A stretch of DNA of 64,000 bases from Persicobacter sp. CCB-QB2 (GTDB lineage Bacteria > Bacteroidota > Bacteroidia > Cytophagales > Cyclobacteriaceae): the NCBI RefSeq assembly GCF_001274635.1, contig NZ_LBGV01000001.1, forward strand, positions 2,976,001 to 3,040,000, given 5' to 3'. The notes under the pieces were generated by a model. It did not search any database. It was not told where the DNA came from and saw only the letters and a program-made list of their open reading frames with translations. Shown piece after piece: positions 53,869-62,220 of the stretch. How positions within the stretch are numbered: position 1 is the first letter of the stretch; each line of letters begins with the position of its first letter. The translations under genes and the position numbers were made by a program.

Positions 53869-53900
53869 ATTTCAATAATAAATTGAAGGTGGTATATTTG
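53869..53900 (+). promoter_or_regulatory. Candidate hpt promoter with palindromic spacer
   Basis: TTTC-19-TATATTTG (-7 box 53893-53900). Inside the spacer TTCAATAATAAATTGAA (53871-53887) is a perfect six-base inverted repeat, a possible operator. Start of transcription would be around 53904. Confidence 0.5.
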
Positions 53901-53903
53901 CCT

Positions 53904-53930
53904 GCCCTTGAGAATATTAAGGGCTTTTTT
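53904..53930 (+). promoter_or_regulatory. Terminator-like hairpin at the 5' end of the hpt leader
   Basis: GCCCTT (53904-53909) pairs with AAGGGC (53919-53924), followed by TTTTTT. It stands between the presumed promoter and the hpt ATG at 53953. No plus-strand gene ends here, so it may attenuate hpt transcription, possibly in response to a purine signal. The mechanism is unknown. Confidence 0.45.
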
Positions 53931-53952
53931 ATTTTATAAAAATTTCAAGGTG

Positions 53953-54480
53953 ATGATTGTAAAAGACAAGGCGTTCAAGATGTTCATTGATGAGGAGCAA
54001 TTGGCTCAGGGCATCGAGAAATTGGCAAATCAGATTAACAAAGACTACGAAGGGAAAGAACCTATCTTTTTGGCCATTTTGAACGGTTCGTTCATGTTTG
54101 CCGCCGACCTGTACCGTCTGACAAATTTAAAATCTACCATTTCATTCCTAAAATTGGCTTCTTACGAGAGCATGAACTCTACCGGAGAGGTAAAGCAATT
54201 GGTAGGTTTACAGGATGATCTGAACGGACGTGAGGTAATCATTATTGAGGACATCGTTGATACCGGCAACACCTTGGAACACATCATGAAATTATTAAAA
54301 GAAGAAGGCGTTAAATCTGCAGAAATCGCTTCTTTATTGTATAAGCCAGAGGCTTACAAAAAAGATATGCCGATTAAATATGCCGCTTTTGAGATCCCGA
54401 ACAAATTCGTAGTAGGTTACGGATTGGATTATGATGGCTACGGAAGAAATCTACCTGCTGTTTACCAACTAGCAGAATAA
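53953..54480 (+). CDS. hpt: Hypoxanthine phosphoribosyltransferase
   Basis: Salvages hypoxanthine (and usually guanine) to nucleotides. The protein is 175 residues from ATG at 53953 (MIVKDKAFKMFIDEEQ); an upstream extension to 53908 has no support. The PRPP loop is VIIIEDIVDTGNTLEHI. The ILNGSFMFAADLYR loop near residue 45 and FVVGYGLDYDGYGRNLP are typical. It precedes adk by 90 bp on the same strand, a purine metabolism pair common in Bacteroidota. Confidence 0.96.
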   Translation: MIVKDKAFKMFIDEEQLAQGIEKLANQINKDYEGKEPIFLAILNGSFMFAADLYRLTNLKSTISFLKLASYESMNSTGEVKQLVGLQDDLNGREVIIIEDIVDTGNTLEHIMKLLKEEGVKSAEIASLLYKPEAYKKDMPIKYAAFEIPNKFVVGYGLDYDGYGRNLPAVYQLAE

Positions 54481-54569
54481 AATAAATTGATTTTTTTCAT
54501 GAGAAAAGTCCAATAGTAGTCTTAATTTCATGAGGAGATAACCAATACTTAAATTTAAATTTTTATACA

Positions 54570-55142
54570 ATGCTTAATATTGTACTTTTTGGCCCTCCAG
54601 GCGCCGGTAAAGGAACGCAGTCAGAAAAATTGATCGAAAAATACGGTTTGTTGCACATCTCTACAGGTGACTTGTTCCGCAAGCACTTAGGAGAAGGTAC
54701 CGAGCTGGGTAAATTGGCCAAAAGCTATATGGATAATGGTAACCTGGTTCCGGATCAGGTGGTTATCGATATGGTGGATGATCGTTTGAAAGAAGTTGGA
54801 GAGGTAAAAGGAATTATCTTTGACGGCTTCCCTCGTACAGTAGCACAAGCAGAAGCATTGGATACGCTGATGAATGGTAAAAACACGCCAATCTCAGGTA
54901 TGATCGCATTGGAAGTGGAAGATGAAGAGTTAAGAACGCGTATCCTAGAGCGCGGAAAATCTTCAGGCCGTGCAGATGACCAAAGCATTGAAAAAATCAA
55001 CAACCGCATCAACGTTTACAAAGAAGAAACGCTTCCGGTGGCTGATTTCTATGAAAAGCAGGGGAAATTTGTTTCCATCAATGGTGTTGGTACTATTGAT
55101 GGAATTTTCGGTGATATTTGCGCTGCAATCGAGCAATTGTAA
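54570..55142 (+). CDS. adk: Adenylate kinase
   Basis: Equilibrates ATP, AMP and ADP. The protein has 190 residues. The P-loop GPPGAGKGTQ is at 8-17, the AMP-binding DGFPRTVAQAEAL near 84, and the short LID form (no zinc knuckle) with R(G/x)KSSGRADD. It is usual in size for the short form. It precedes obg in a group hpt-adk-obg, though 670 bp of repeat elements now separate adk and obg. Confidence 0.97.
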   Translation: MLNIVLFGPPGAGKGTQSEKLIEKYGLLHISTGDLFRKHLGEGTELGKLAKSYMDNGNLVPDQVVIDMVDDRLKEVGEVKGIIFDGFPRTVAQAEALDTLMNGKNTPISGMIALEVEDEELRTRILERGKSSGRADDQSIEKINNRINVYKEETLPVADFYEKQGKFVSINGVGTIDGIFGDICAAIEQL

Positions 55143-55162
55143 GTCAACACCTTCAAATAAAG

Positions 55163-55197
55163 ACAGCCTTCTCCAATGCGGGGAAGGCTGTTTTTTT
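55163..55197 (+). terminator. Rho-independent terminator after adk
   Basis: ACAGCCTTC (55163-55171) pairs with GAAGGCTGT (55183-55191), then seven T. Perfect nine-pair stem. Confidence 0.9.
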
Positions 55198-55239
55198 ATT
55201 CTCCTGAACCTAAAAATGAAAAGGAACAGTTTTTGTCGG

Positions 55240-55463
55240 TTAACCCGGATGATTCATGCTTAAATCCTCGTTTAGCTGTAAGGCGGAAAAAATGAAGGAA
55301 TAGTTTCCTATTTCGAGTTTTTTCCAACGAAACAGATGAATGAGGAGAAAGCAAGTTTGCCCAAATTTGGGTTATTATAAATTAAAGAAAACAAATTACA
55401 ATAAACTGAAAATAAATTGCTTAAGACTGATTAATAAACTTAACGGTGAATAATTCGGGTTAA
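55240..55463 (-). mobile_element. MITE-like dispersed element, copy G
   Basis: Flanked by TTAA (55240-55243 and 55460-55463), a perfect duplication. The element reads in reverse orientation: right terminus CCCGGATGATTCATGCTTAA first, then CTATTTCGAGTTTTTTCCAA, CCCAAATTTGGG, and the left terminus GGTGAATAATTCGGG last. Core length 216 bp. No coding frame. Confidence 0.8.
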
Positions 55464-55474
55464 AAGGCTGATGC

Positions 55475-55696
55475 CTAAGCCGGATGATTCATGCTTAAGC
55501 CTCTTTTAGCTGTAAGGCGGAAAAAAGGAAGAAATTTTTCCTGTTTCGAGTTTTTTCCAACGAAGCAGAGGAATGAGGAGAAAGCAAGCTTGCCCCAATT
55601 TGGGCTAATAATAAATCAACAAACACCACCTTATCGAGCTGAAAATAAGCGACTATAAGGGAGTCACAAAATTTAGCGGGGAATCATTCGGGTTAA
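55475..55696 (-). mobile_element. MITE-like dispersed element, copy H
   Basis: Second copy in the same orientation only 11 bp after copy G. Left flank CTAA (55475-55478), right flank TTAA (55693-55696). Termini GCCGGATGATTCATGC and GGGGAATCATTCGG. It contains GCAAGCTTGC and CCCCAATTTGGG palindromes. Together G and H fill the adk-obg gap. Confidence 0.75.
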
Positions 55697-55813
55697 AAAT
55701 TAGTGGAGATCCTTGGCCTGGTCAAAAAGTATTCTCCATTAAATTTGATAACTTGCACAACTTTCGGCCAATTGGGTGGAAATTAAAATCAGAATACACA
55801 TTACTGCATATAT

Positions 55814-56815
55814 ATGTCAGCTTCAAATTTTATCGATCACGTTCGATTATGTTCCCGTTCCGGCAAAGGCGGTGCAGGGGCAGTAAGTTTTCGTAGAGAA
55901 AAACACGTCCCTCGAGGAGGACCGGATGGTGGAAATGGAGGTCGCGGAGGTCACGTTATTATTCGTGGAAATGCCCAGCTATGGACACTGCTACACCTAA
56001 GATACCGCAAGCACGTTATCGCCGGAGCCGGAGAGTCCGGTGGGGGAATGCGTTCCTCCGGTGCTCAGGGGCGCGACGAGATCATAGAAGTTCCTTTAGG
56101 CACCATTATTCGTGATGCCGAAACCAATGAGATTCGCGCAGAGATCACTGAGGACGGAGAAGAAATGATCATTACTCCTGGTGGCCGCGGAGGCCTGGGA
56201 AATGAAAATTTCAAAACCGCCGTGAACCAAACACCACGATACGCACAACCGGGAGAACCAGGACAGGAGGAGTGGCTGGTATTGGAACTGAAACTTTTGG
56301 CTGATGTGGGATTGGTAGGATTTCCGAATGCCGGAAAATCCACTTTATTGTCCAGTATTTCTGCCGCCCGACCAGAAATTGCGGATTATCCTTTCACGAC
56401 TTTGGTGCCCAACCTTGGAGTGGTGTCTTACTTTGACAACCGCTCTTTCGTAATGGCGGATATCCCGGGAATTATTGAAGGAGCAGCGGAAGGAAAAGGT
56501 TTGGGATTACGATTCCTGCGCCATATTGAGCGAAACTCCATGTTGCTGTTCATGATTCCAGCCGATACTGAAGATGTTCAAAAAGAATATCAGATCCTGA
56601 GAGGAGAATTGGAGCGATACAATCCGGAGCTTTTGGACAAACACCATATTTTGGCCATTACCAAGAGTGATATGCTGGATGAGGAAATGATGGAAGAATT
56701 CAAAGCTGAACTTCCTGAAGGAGTGGAAAGCCTTTTTATTTCCTCCATTACTCAAACCAATCTGGACAAATTAAAAGACGCTATCTGGCAAGGATTGAAT
56801 CCGGTGGCCGAATAA
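55814..56815 (+). CDS. obg: GTPase Obg (CgtA)
   Basis: Essential large-ribosomal-subunit associated GTPase. The protein has 333 residues. The glycine-rich Obg domain (about 1-158; [34 protein letters not shown] loops) is followed by the G domain: G1 GFPNAGKST (about 166-174), G2 FTTL, G3 [10 protein letters not shown]4 TKSD. It lacks the C-terminal OCT domain, common in this phylum. The start is ATG at 55814 ([12 protein letters not shown]). The spacer from element H is 117 bp. Confidence 0.97.
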   Translation: MSASNFIDHVRLCSRSGKGGAGAVSFRREKHVPRGGPDGGNGGRGGHVIIRGNAQLWTLLHLRYRKHVIAGAGESGGGMRSSGAQGRDEIIEVPLGTIIRDAETNEIRAEITEDGEEMIITPGGRGGLGNENFKTAVNQTPRYAQPGEPGQEEWLVLELKLLADVGLVGFPNAGKSTLLSSISAARPEIADYPFTTLVPNLGVVSYFDNRSFVMADIPGIIEGAAEGKGLGLRFLRHIERNSMLLFMIPADTEDVQKEYQILRGELERYNPELLDKHHILAITKSDMLDEEMMEEFKAELPEGVESLFISSITQTNLDKLKDAIWQGLNPVAE

Positions 56816-56924
56816 TAGCCGATAATTTGGCAAAATTGTCAGTCAAAATGGACATAATGACACATTTTAAGGATTGGCAAAATCATTGAGGAAATCAAAT
56901 TTGAACTTTAAACCATTTTTTGCA

Positions 56925-57518
56925 ATGGCAGAGCATACCGTAAACGAAGAGGAAAAAAACTTGCAAGAAGAGGCTGTAAACGAGCAACAAGCTGAAGAAA
57001 CGGCTGAGAATACTGAAAATACAGAAGAAAACGCTGCTGAGGCTAACACTGAAGAGGCGGTTTCTGAAGAAGATAAATTAAAAGCAGAAGTACAGGAGCA
57101 TAAGGACAAATACCTGCGTTTGTACTCTGAATTTGAAAATTACCGTCGTCGTACCTCCAAAGAGAAATTGGAATTGGTGGAAAGCGCCAACGAGCGTTTG
57201 ATCAAAGAATTACTTTCCGTAGTGGATAACTTTGACCGTGCCAATGCCAATTTCAAAGAAGACATGGACGCAAAAGCTGTACATGAAGGTTCTGAATTGA
57301 TCTTCAAAAACTTTAAGACCGTATTGGAGAAATTCGGACTTAAGGCTTTGGAGACCGAAAAAGGAGACGATTTTGACACTGACATGCACGATGCAATCAC
57401 CGAAATCCCGGTTCCTGAAGAGGATCTGAAAGGAAAAGTATTCGATGTAGTGGAAAAAGGCTACAAATTGAATGAAAAAGTGATTCGTTTTGCCAAAGTG
57501 GTGGTAGGCGCAAAATAA
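56925..57518 (+). CDS. grpE: Nucleotide exchange factor GrpE
   Basis: 197 residues from ATG at 56925 (MAEHTVNEEEKN); the frame extends 51 bp upstream to 56874 with no family sequence. A very acidic N-terminal arm (Glu-rich, residues 1-60), then the coiled coil (KYLRLYSEFENYRRRTSKEK) and the beta-wing (VFDVVEKGYKLNEKVIRFAKVVVG). It releases ADP from DnaK. It is followed by dnaJ at 78 bp; dnaK is not in the window. Confidence 0.95.
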   Translation: MAEHTVNEEEKNLQEEAVNEQQAEETAENTENTEENAAEANTEEAVSEEDKLKAEVQEHKDKYLRLYSEFENYRRRTSKEKLELVESANERLIKELLSVVDNFDRANANFKEDMDAKAVHEGSELIFKNFKTVLEKFGLKALETEKGDDFDTDMHDAITEIPVPEEDLKGKVFDVVEKGYKLNEKVIRFAKVVVGAK

Positions 57519-57595
57519 TTTTTAACAAAGAAGAAACAAGCAGCGGGGGAGTTTGCGCTCCCCTTCAAGCCATATAGTTTTTAATCCATATTAAC

Positions 57596-58747
57596 ATGGC
57601 CAAAAGAGATTACTACGAGGTTTTAGGACTACAAAAAGGGGCTTCTGAAGCGGAGATTAAGAAAGCTTACCGTAAGGTAGCGATCAAATATCACCCGGAT
57701 AAAAACCCCGACAATCCGGAAGCAGAAGAGCGTTTTAAAGAGGCTGCGGAAGCGTATGAAGTATTGAGTGATGCTCAAAAGCGTCAGCAATATGATCAGT
57801 TTGGCCATGCAGGCATGGGCGGCGCCGGCGGTTTTGGCGGTGGCGGCATGAATATGGATGACATCTTCTCTCAGTTCGGAGATATCTTCGGTGGGGGAGG
57901 GGGCAGTCCTTTCGACAGCTTTTTCGGAGGTGGTGGCGGTGGCCGTCGTCCTCGTCAGCGTCAGGGTACCAATCTTCGCATTAAGTTAAAGCTTACTTTG
58001 GAAGAAATGGCGCATGGCGTGGAGAAGAAAATCAAAGTGAAGCGTCAGGATTCCTGTGAAAGCTGTGGTGGTAACGGATCCAAAAATGGTAATTCTTTGC
58101 GTACTTGTCCTACCTGTCATGGTACGGGTCAGGTGCAGAAGGTAGTGAATACCATGTTGGGGCAAATGCGCTCTGCCTCTACCTGTCCGAGCTGTAATGG
58201 CGCCGGTCAGATGGTAGATCAGCACTGTGACAGCTGCCATGGTTCCGGTGTGAAAACCAAGGAAGAGGTAATCTCCGTAAAGATTCCTGCCGGTGTTTCT
58301 GAGGGCATGCAACTGTCCATGTCCGGAAAAGGAAATGCCCCTAAAGGTGGCGGAATCCCGGGTGATTTGCTGATCGTGATTGAAGAAGTAGCGCATGAGG
58401 AATTGAAGCGCGAAGGCAATAATGTGGTATATGAATTATACATCAACTTTGCCGATGCAGCACTTGGAACGCATGTAGAAGTACCGACTATTGATGGTAA
58501 GGTAAAAATCCGCATCGATGCGGGTACACAATCCGGTAAAATTCTTCGCTTGAGAGGAAAAGGAATTAAGGACATCAATGGTTACCAAACCGGTGATCAG
58601 TTAATCCACGTGAATGTATGGACGCCTCAAACGCTTTCTAAAGAGGAGAAGGAAATCCTGGAGAAACTAAGAGAGGCAGACAACTTCAAGCCGGATCCAG
58701 CGAAAAAGGAAAAAGGATTCTTTGAAAGAATGAGAGAATTCTTCTAA
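57596..58747 (+). CDS. dnaJ: Chaperone protein DnaJ
   Basis: A protein of 383 residues. J domain (1-70) with HPD (33-35 in [10 protein letters not shown]), Gly/Phe-rich linker (about 72-125), four CxxCxGxG zinc motifs ([32 protein letters not shown], about 150-215) and a C-terminal substrate-binding domain. The stop codon TAA forms the last three bases of the CTAA target duplication of element copy I, which begins at the stop. The gene's likely terminator is found beyond the element. Confidence 0.98.
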   Translation: MAKRDYYEVLGLQKGASEAEIKKAYRKVAIKYHPDKNPDNPEAEERFKEAAEAYEVLSDAQKRQQYDQFGHAGMGGAGGFGGGGMNMDDIFSQFGDIFGGGGGSPFDSFFGGGGGGRRPRQRQGTNLRIKLKLTLEEMAHGVEKKIKVKRQDSCESCGGNGSKNGNSLRTCPTCHGTGQVQKVVNTMLGQMRSASTCPSCNGAGQMVDQHCDSCHGSGVKTKEEVISVKIPAGVSEGMQLSMSGKGNAPKGGGIPGDLLIVIEEVAHEELKREGNNVVYELYINFADAALGTHVEVPTIDGKVKIRIDAGTQSGKILRLRGKGIKDINGYQTGDQLIHVNVWTPQTLSKEEKEILEKLREADNFKPDPAKKEKGFFERMREFF

Positions 58748-58967
58748 CCCGGATTATTCATGCTTAAATCCTCGTTTAACTGCAAGGCGGGAAAAATGAA
58801 GGAATAGTTTCCTATTTCGAGTTTTTCCCAACGAAGCAGATGAATGAGGAGAAAGCAAGCATACCCAAATTTGAGCTATTGATAATTCGACAAAACTAAC
58901 CAAAAAAACCTGAAGAATAGACATTTACAGCAACTCACTAAGTCTAGCGGTGAATAATTCGGGCTAA
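58744..58967 (-). mobile_element. MITE-like dispersed element, copy I
   Basis: Perfect CTAA duplication (58744-58747 and 58964-58967). Reverse orientation: CCCGGATTATTCATGC at the left, CTATTTCGAGTTTTTCCCAA inside, AGCGGTGAATAATTCGGG at the right. Core 216 bp. The left duplicate contains the dnaJ stop codon. Confidence 0.8.
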
Positions 58968-58984
58968 CAATAGTTCATAGAAGG

Positions 58985-59011
58985 AGCCGCTGATATTCAG
59001 CGGCTTTTTTA
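58985..59011 (+). terminator. Likely dnaJ terminator, displaced by element I
   Basis: AGCCGCTGA (58985-58993) pairs with TCAGCGGCT (58997-59005), loop TAT, then T6. Before the insertion it would have begun about 14 bp after the dnaJ stop. Confidence 0.85.
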
Positions 59012-59096
59012 TTTTGAAGGATTTCGTATTTTTGGTCATTAACCTTGATTCATGCTCCAATCGTTTTTAATCCATGATTAGCATAAATAATTAGAC

Positions 59097-59510
59097 TTAC
59101 TTTTCAAGGCTGGCCAGATACTCTTTCGGCAACATTACCGGCAACAGCGCATGCTGAAATTCTTTCCTGTTTCGTGTAATAATCACCTTACAGCCTTCAT
59201 TAATGGCGCATTGATGCTGCACAGAGTCTTCGAAATCCCGGAATTTAGAATGCAGGGCTTTCTGAATAATCTCCCCATCCACCACGGCAGTTTTTAACAG
59301 AATGTTTAACCAGGTAAAAAGCTCATCCTGATTTTGGTATTTCTCCCGGCTCAAAAAATAAGAAGCAGTGGTATAGGTCACGGGACACACCACTGCTTCA
59401 ATTTTTTTGTATTCAATTAAGGTAAATAGGCGAATTGCATCCGTTAAGAATTCCTTCCTTTTTAAAAGCAGATCCAATACCACATTCGTATCCAAAAAAA
59501 TCCTATCCAT
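59097..59510 (-). CDS. PIN-domain ribonuclease toxin
   Basis: A protein of 137 residues. PIN acidic residues: Asp in LDTNVVLDLLL (residues 7 and 13), and Asp94-Asp97 region RDFEDSVQHQCAI. The end matches VapC-like toxins (VIITRNRKEFQ). Toxins of this family cut tRNA or rRNA. It overlaps the antitoxin gene by eight bases (59503-59510), the usual antitoxin-toxin order. It probably has no role beyond the module. Confidence 0.85.
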   Translation of the reverse strand: MDRIFLDTNVVLDLLLKRKEFLTDAIRLFTLIEYKKIEAVVCPVTYTTASYFLSREKYQNQDELFTWLNILLKTAVVDGEIIQKALHSKFRDFEDSVQHQCAINEGCKVIITRNRKEFQHALLPVMLPKEYLASLEK

Positions 59511-59754
59511 ACTTTTGGTCTAAATGCGTCCGATAGTCTTTTTTGAAATCCACCTCATCTGCTACTTTATTCCCCTTTCCTACGATTTGGGAAACAAGAG
59601 GGGAAACCTCCTCCGGTGCCTCTTCCTCCTGCATAATCGTTTCTAAATAATTCTCCAATAATTTAGAAATACTTGTCTGCTGCCGCTGCGCATATGCCTT
59701 GGCCTTATCAATGGTGGTTGAATTGAGCTTCAGGGTTAACTGCTTATCCGTCAT
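59503..59754 (-). CDS. Ribbon-helix-helix antitoxin (DUF6364-like)
   Basis: An 83-residue protein. The N-terminal RHH pattern, QLTLKLNSTTIDKAKAYAQR followed by SISKLLENYLETI, is the DNA-binding dimer fold; the C-terminal part (about 50-83, VSQIVGKGNKVADEVDFKK) should wrap the toxin. It is the first gene of the module, preceding the PIN toxin with eight bases overlap. Likely autorepressor acting on the operator-like repeats just upstream. Confidence 0.85.
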   Translation of the reverse strand: MTDKQLTLKLNSTTIDKAKAYAQRQQTSISKLLENYLETIMQEEEAPEEVSPLVSQIVGKGNKVADEVDFKKDYRTHLDQKYG

Positions 59755-59767
59755 CTTATATGAAATT

Positions 59768-59798
59768 ATACGTACAATTTACTATTATTAATACGTAT
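59768..59798 (-). promoter_or_regulatory. Candidate antitoxin operator (two ATACGTA boxes)
   Basis: ATACGTA (59768-59774) and ATACGTAT (59791-59798), each palindromic around TACGTA, are spaced 23 bp, about two helical turns, 14-44 bp before the antitoxin ATG. Such paired sites are typical of RHH autoregulation. Confidence 0.45.
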
Positions 59799-59835
59799 CA
59801 TCAATTATATTGTTCTTTAAAACAATCACTTAAAC

Positions 59836-61134
59836 TCAATACCTCATCCGAACCCATTTCCAAAGCACCCGGTAATTCACCTTGGCACCATTCATTAAAA
59901 TGCCAATTCGGTAAATTCTGGCTGCCAGCCAGGTGGTGAAAGTAAAACCAGCCGCAAGGAATGTCATCGACAATAATAACTGCCAAAGAGGAACTCCAAA
60001 AGGCACGCGCATCATCATAATTACCGGAGAAGTAAAAGGAAACATCGACATCCAAAAAGCAAAGTTACCATGTGGATCCTGCAATATCACCGCCAGAGAA
60101 ATGATCGCGAATAGCAAGGGCATACTCAGCGGAATCATGAATTGCTGATAGTCCCCATCCTGATCCACAGTAGCCCCTACCGCAGCAAATAAAGCGGCAT
60201 ACATCAGATAGCCTCCCAAAAAGTAAAAGACAAAAGACACTCCGATGGTCACGAAATCCATGGAGGCCAGTGCTGCCGTAATTTTCGGCAAGCCTTCGGC
60301 TGCCATCGCCTCCATCTGCGGATCCATCGGAGCGGCAGGAGAGGGACTTAAATATACACCGGTAATCGCTCCAATCACCAGACTAAGCACAAGGGACAGT
60401 CCTACCCAAATGATAAATTGAGTCAGCACCACGCTCGCTACACCAACAATTTTCCCCACCATCAATTGAAAGGGACGAACAGAGGAAATAATTACCTCCA
60501 CTATTCTGTTCGACTTCTCCTCAATCACCCCACGCATTACCTGGGTACCATAAAGGAAAATGAAGAAATAAATTAGGAATGCCGCCAAATAACCAATCAC
60601 CGAAGCCACCTCCGCATGGCTCTCTGCCTCATCGCCGTTTTCATTGATATTCACTGTGCGAATGCCAACCTCGGGTTTAATGGTGTTTAACCACTCCTTT
60701 GACAGACCGGCGGCCTTTAATTTTTCCTCTTGAATTTTTTCAGCAATTACCTTCCGGATTTCTGACTTAATCGCCATCCCCGGATTAGCTTCCGAGAAAT
60801 AAACCAGATTGGTTTTTTCTTTTAAATCCACATTCGGGATTAATAACAAACCATCATAAATCCCCGATTCCAGATATTCCTTCGCATCCTCCAGGCTTTC
60901 ATCCACATAATGAAATTCCACCTCCGAATTACTTTCAAAAGCATCGGAAAACAAGCCGGAATAATCCACCACTTCCACCTTTTTGGTTTCAGGTCCCTTT
61001 TCTGCCAGCCAGATCGGCACCGCCCACATCGCCACAAAAAGGAGTGGACCCAGCAGCGTCATGACCACAAAAGATTTTTTCCGCACCCGGGTCATATATT
61101 CCCGCTGTATAACTAGCCAAATTTTTTCCATCAT
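59836..61134 (-). CDS. ABC-2 type transporter permease (NatB-like)
   Basis: About 432 residues from ATG at 61134, which overlaps the TGA stop of the ATPase gene (TGATG), so they are translationally coupled. One N-terminal helix (FVVMTLLGPLLFVAMWAVP), a large extracytoplasmic domain (about 45-180), then five to six helices (about 185-410). The LLFAIISLAVILQDPHGNFAFWMSMFPFTSP motif is typical of NatB/YhaP-type sodium or drug efflux permeases. Substrate unknown. Confidence 0.88.
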   Translation of the reverse strand: MMEKIWLVIQREYMTRVRKKSFVVMTLLGPLLFVAMWAVPIWLAEKGPETKKVEVVDYSGLFSDAFESNSEVEFHYVDESLEDAKEYLESGIYDGLLLIPNVDLKEKTNLVYFSEANPGMAIKSEIRKVIAEKIQEEKLKAAGLSKEWLNTIKPEVGIRTVNINENGDEAESHAEVASVIGYLAAFLIYFFIFLYGTQVMRGVIEEKSNRIVEVIISSVRPFQLMVGKIVGVASVVLTQFIIWVGLSLVLSLVIGAITGVYLSPSPAAPMDPQMEAMAAEGLPKITAALASMDFVTIGVSFVFYFLGGYLMYAALFAAVGATVDQDGDYQQFMIPLSMPLLFAIISLAVILQDPHGNFAFWMSMFPFTSPVIMMMRVPFGVPLWQLLLSMTFLAAGFTFTTWLAARIYRIGILMNGAKVNYRVLWKWVRMRY

Positions 61135-62075
61135 CAAGAACTTATAATTTCAGAGGAGGCAGGACCCTCCACTTTGGAGACATGTTGTATAAAAATTTCA
61201 CTCATTGAAGGAATTAATTCCTCAAAATGGACTACATGTCCCTGCTGAAATACCGCAGACAGTAAATCATTGGAATTTTCACCTTCGGCCAATTGAAAAG
61301 TCATGTTGAAATGCCCATAGTCCTCCTGATGGGAATTAATCAATTCGAAAGGAATAATGGCCGGGTCGATCATGGCATCTGTCACAATCTGATATTTATT
61401 GGCCTTGTGGTCCATTTTGATATCCCGCTTTTTCCCTTCCAGTACTTTTTCGGACTTATTGATCAATGCAATATTATCGCACAATTCCTCCACGGATTCC
61501 ATCCGGTGAGTTGAAAGCATGACCGTACATCCTTTATCCCGAAGCGCAAGAATTTCATCACGGATCAAATTGGCATTCACAGGATCAAAACCGGAAAAGG
61601 GCTCATCCAAAATCAGGAATTCAGGCTCATGCATGACCGTTGAAATAAACTGCACCTTTTGCGCCATGCCCTTGGAAAGGTCTTCCACCTTTTTATTGGA
61701 CCAGTCTGCAATCTCGAATTTATCAAACCAAATTCGAATCTTTTGGATGGCATCTCTTTTGGAAAGTCCCTTCAGTCGGGCCAGGTACAACAACTGTTCG
61801 CCAACTTTCATCTTTTTGTACAATCCCCGCTCCTCCGGCAGATAACCAATTCTTCGAATATGATCCGGTTGTAATTCCTGCTGATTGAAGCGGATGGTTC
61901 CTGAGTCCGCAAATATGATTTGATTGATAATCCTGATCAAAGTGGACTTCCCCGCACCATTTGGCCCGAGTAATCCAAAAATACTTCCTTTAGGAACCGT
62001 CAGACTAAGGTCCGTCAGTGCCTGATGATCTGCAAATCGTTTATTGACCTGCTCAATTTCTATTTGATTGATCAT
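61134..62075 (-). CDS. ABC transporter ATP-binding protein (NatA-like)
   Basis: A protein of 313 residues. Walker A GPNGAGKST (about 38-46), Q-loop GYLPEERGLYKKM, signature LSKGMAQ (about 138-144), Walker B LILDEPFSG and H-loop STHR. The C-terminal 90 residues form an extra domain typical of the DUF4162-type ATPases paired with NatB permeases. Upstream ATG at 62075. Together with the downstream permease it forms an exporter. Confidence 0.95.
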   Translation of the reverse strand: MINQIEIEQVNKRFADHQALTDLSLTVPKGSIFGLLGPNGAGKSTLIRIINQIIFADSGTIRFNQQELQPDHIRRIGYLPEERGLYKKMKVGEQLLYLARLKGLSKRDAIQKIRIWFDKFEIADWSNKKVEDLSKGMAQKVQFISTVMHEPEFLILDEPFSGFDPVNANLIRDEILALRDKGCTVMLSTHRMESVEELCDNIALINKSEKVLEGKKRDIKMDHKANKYQIVTDAMIDPAIIPFELINSHQEDYGHFNMTFQLAEGENSNDLLSAVFQQGHVVHFEELIPSMSEIFIQHVSKVEGPASSEIISS

Positions 62076-62220
62076 ATAATATTTTCAAATGAAAACTAGA
62101 ATAATGGGAAATGCCCTTTTCCCCCTAAGAGATAATACGCAATATAGAATTATTTATATTTATCCCTATAGATTAATCCAGATGACGGCCTCCTTACGTT
62201 ACTTTTAAAAAGAACGTCTT

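Noticed and set aside
59036..59095. Possible element end (TTAACCTTGATTCATGC) beside the PIN toxin gene
   Set aside because: Match limited to about 15 bases and no internal sequence follows; could be chance.
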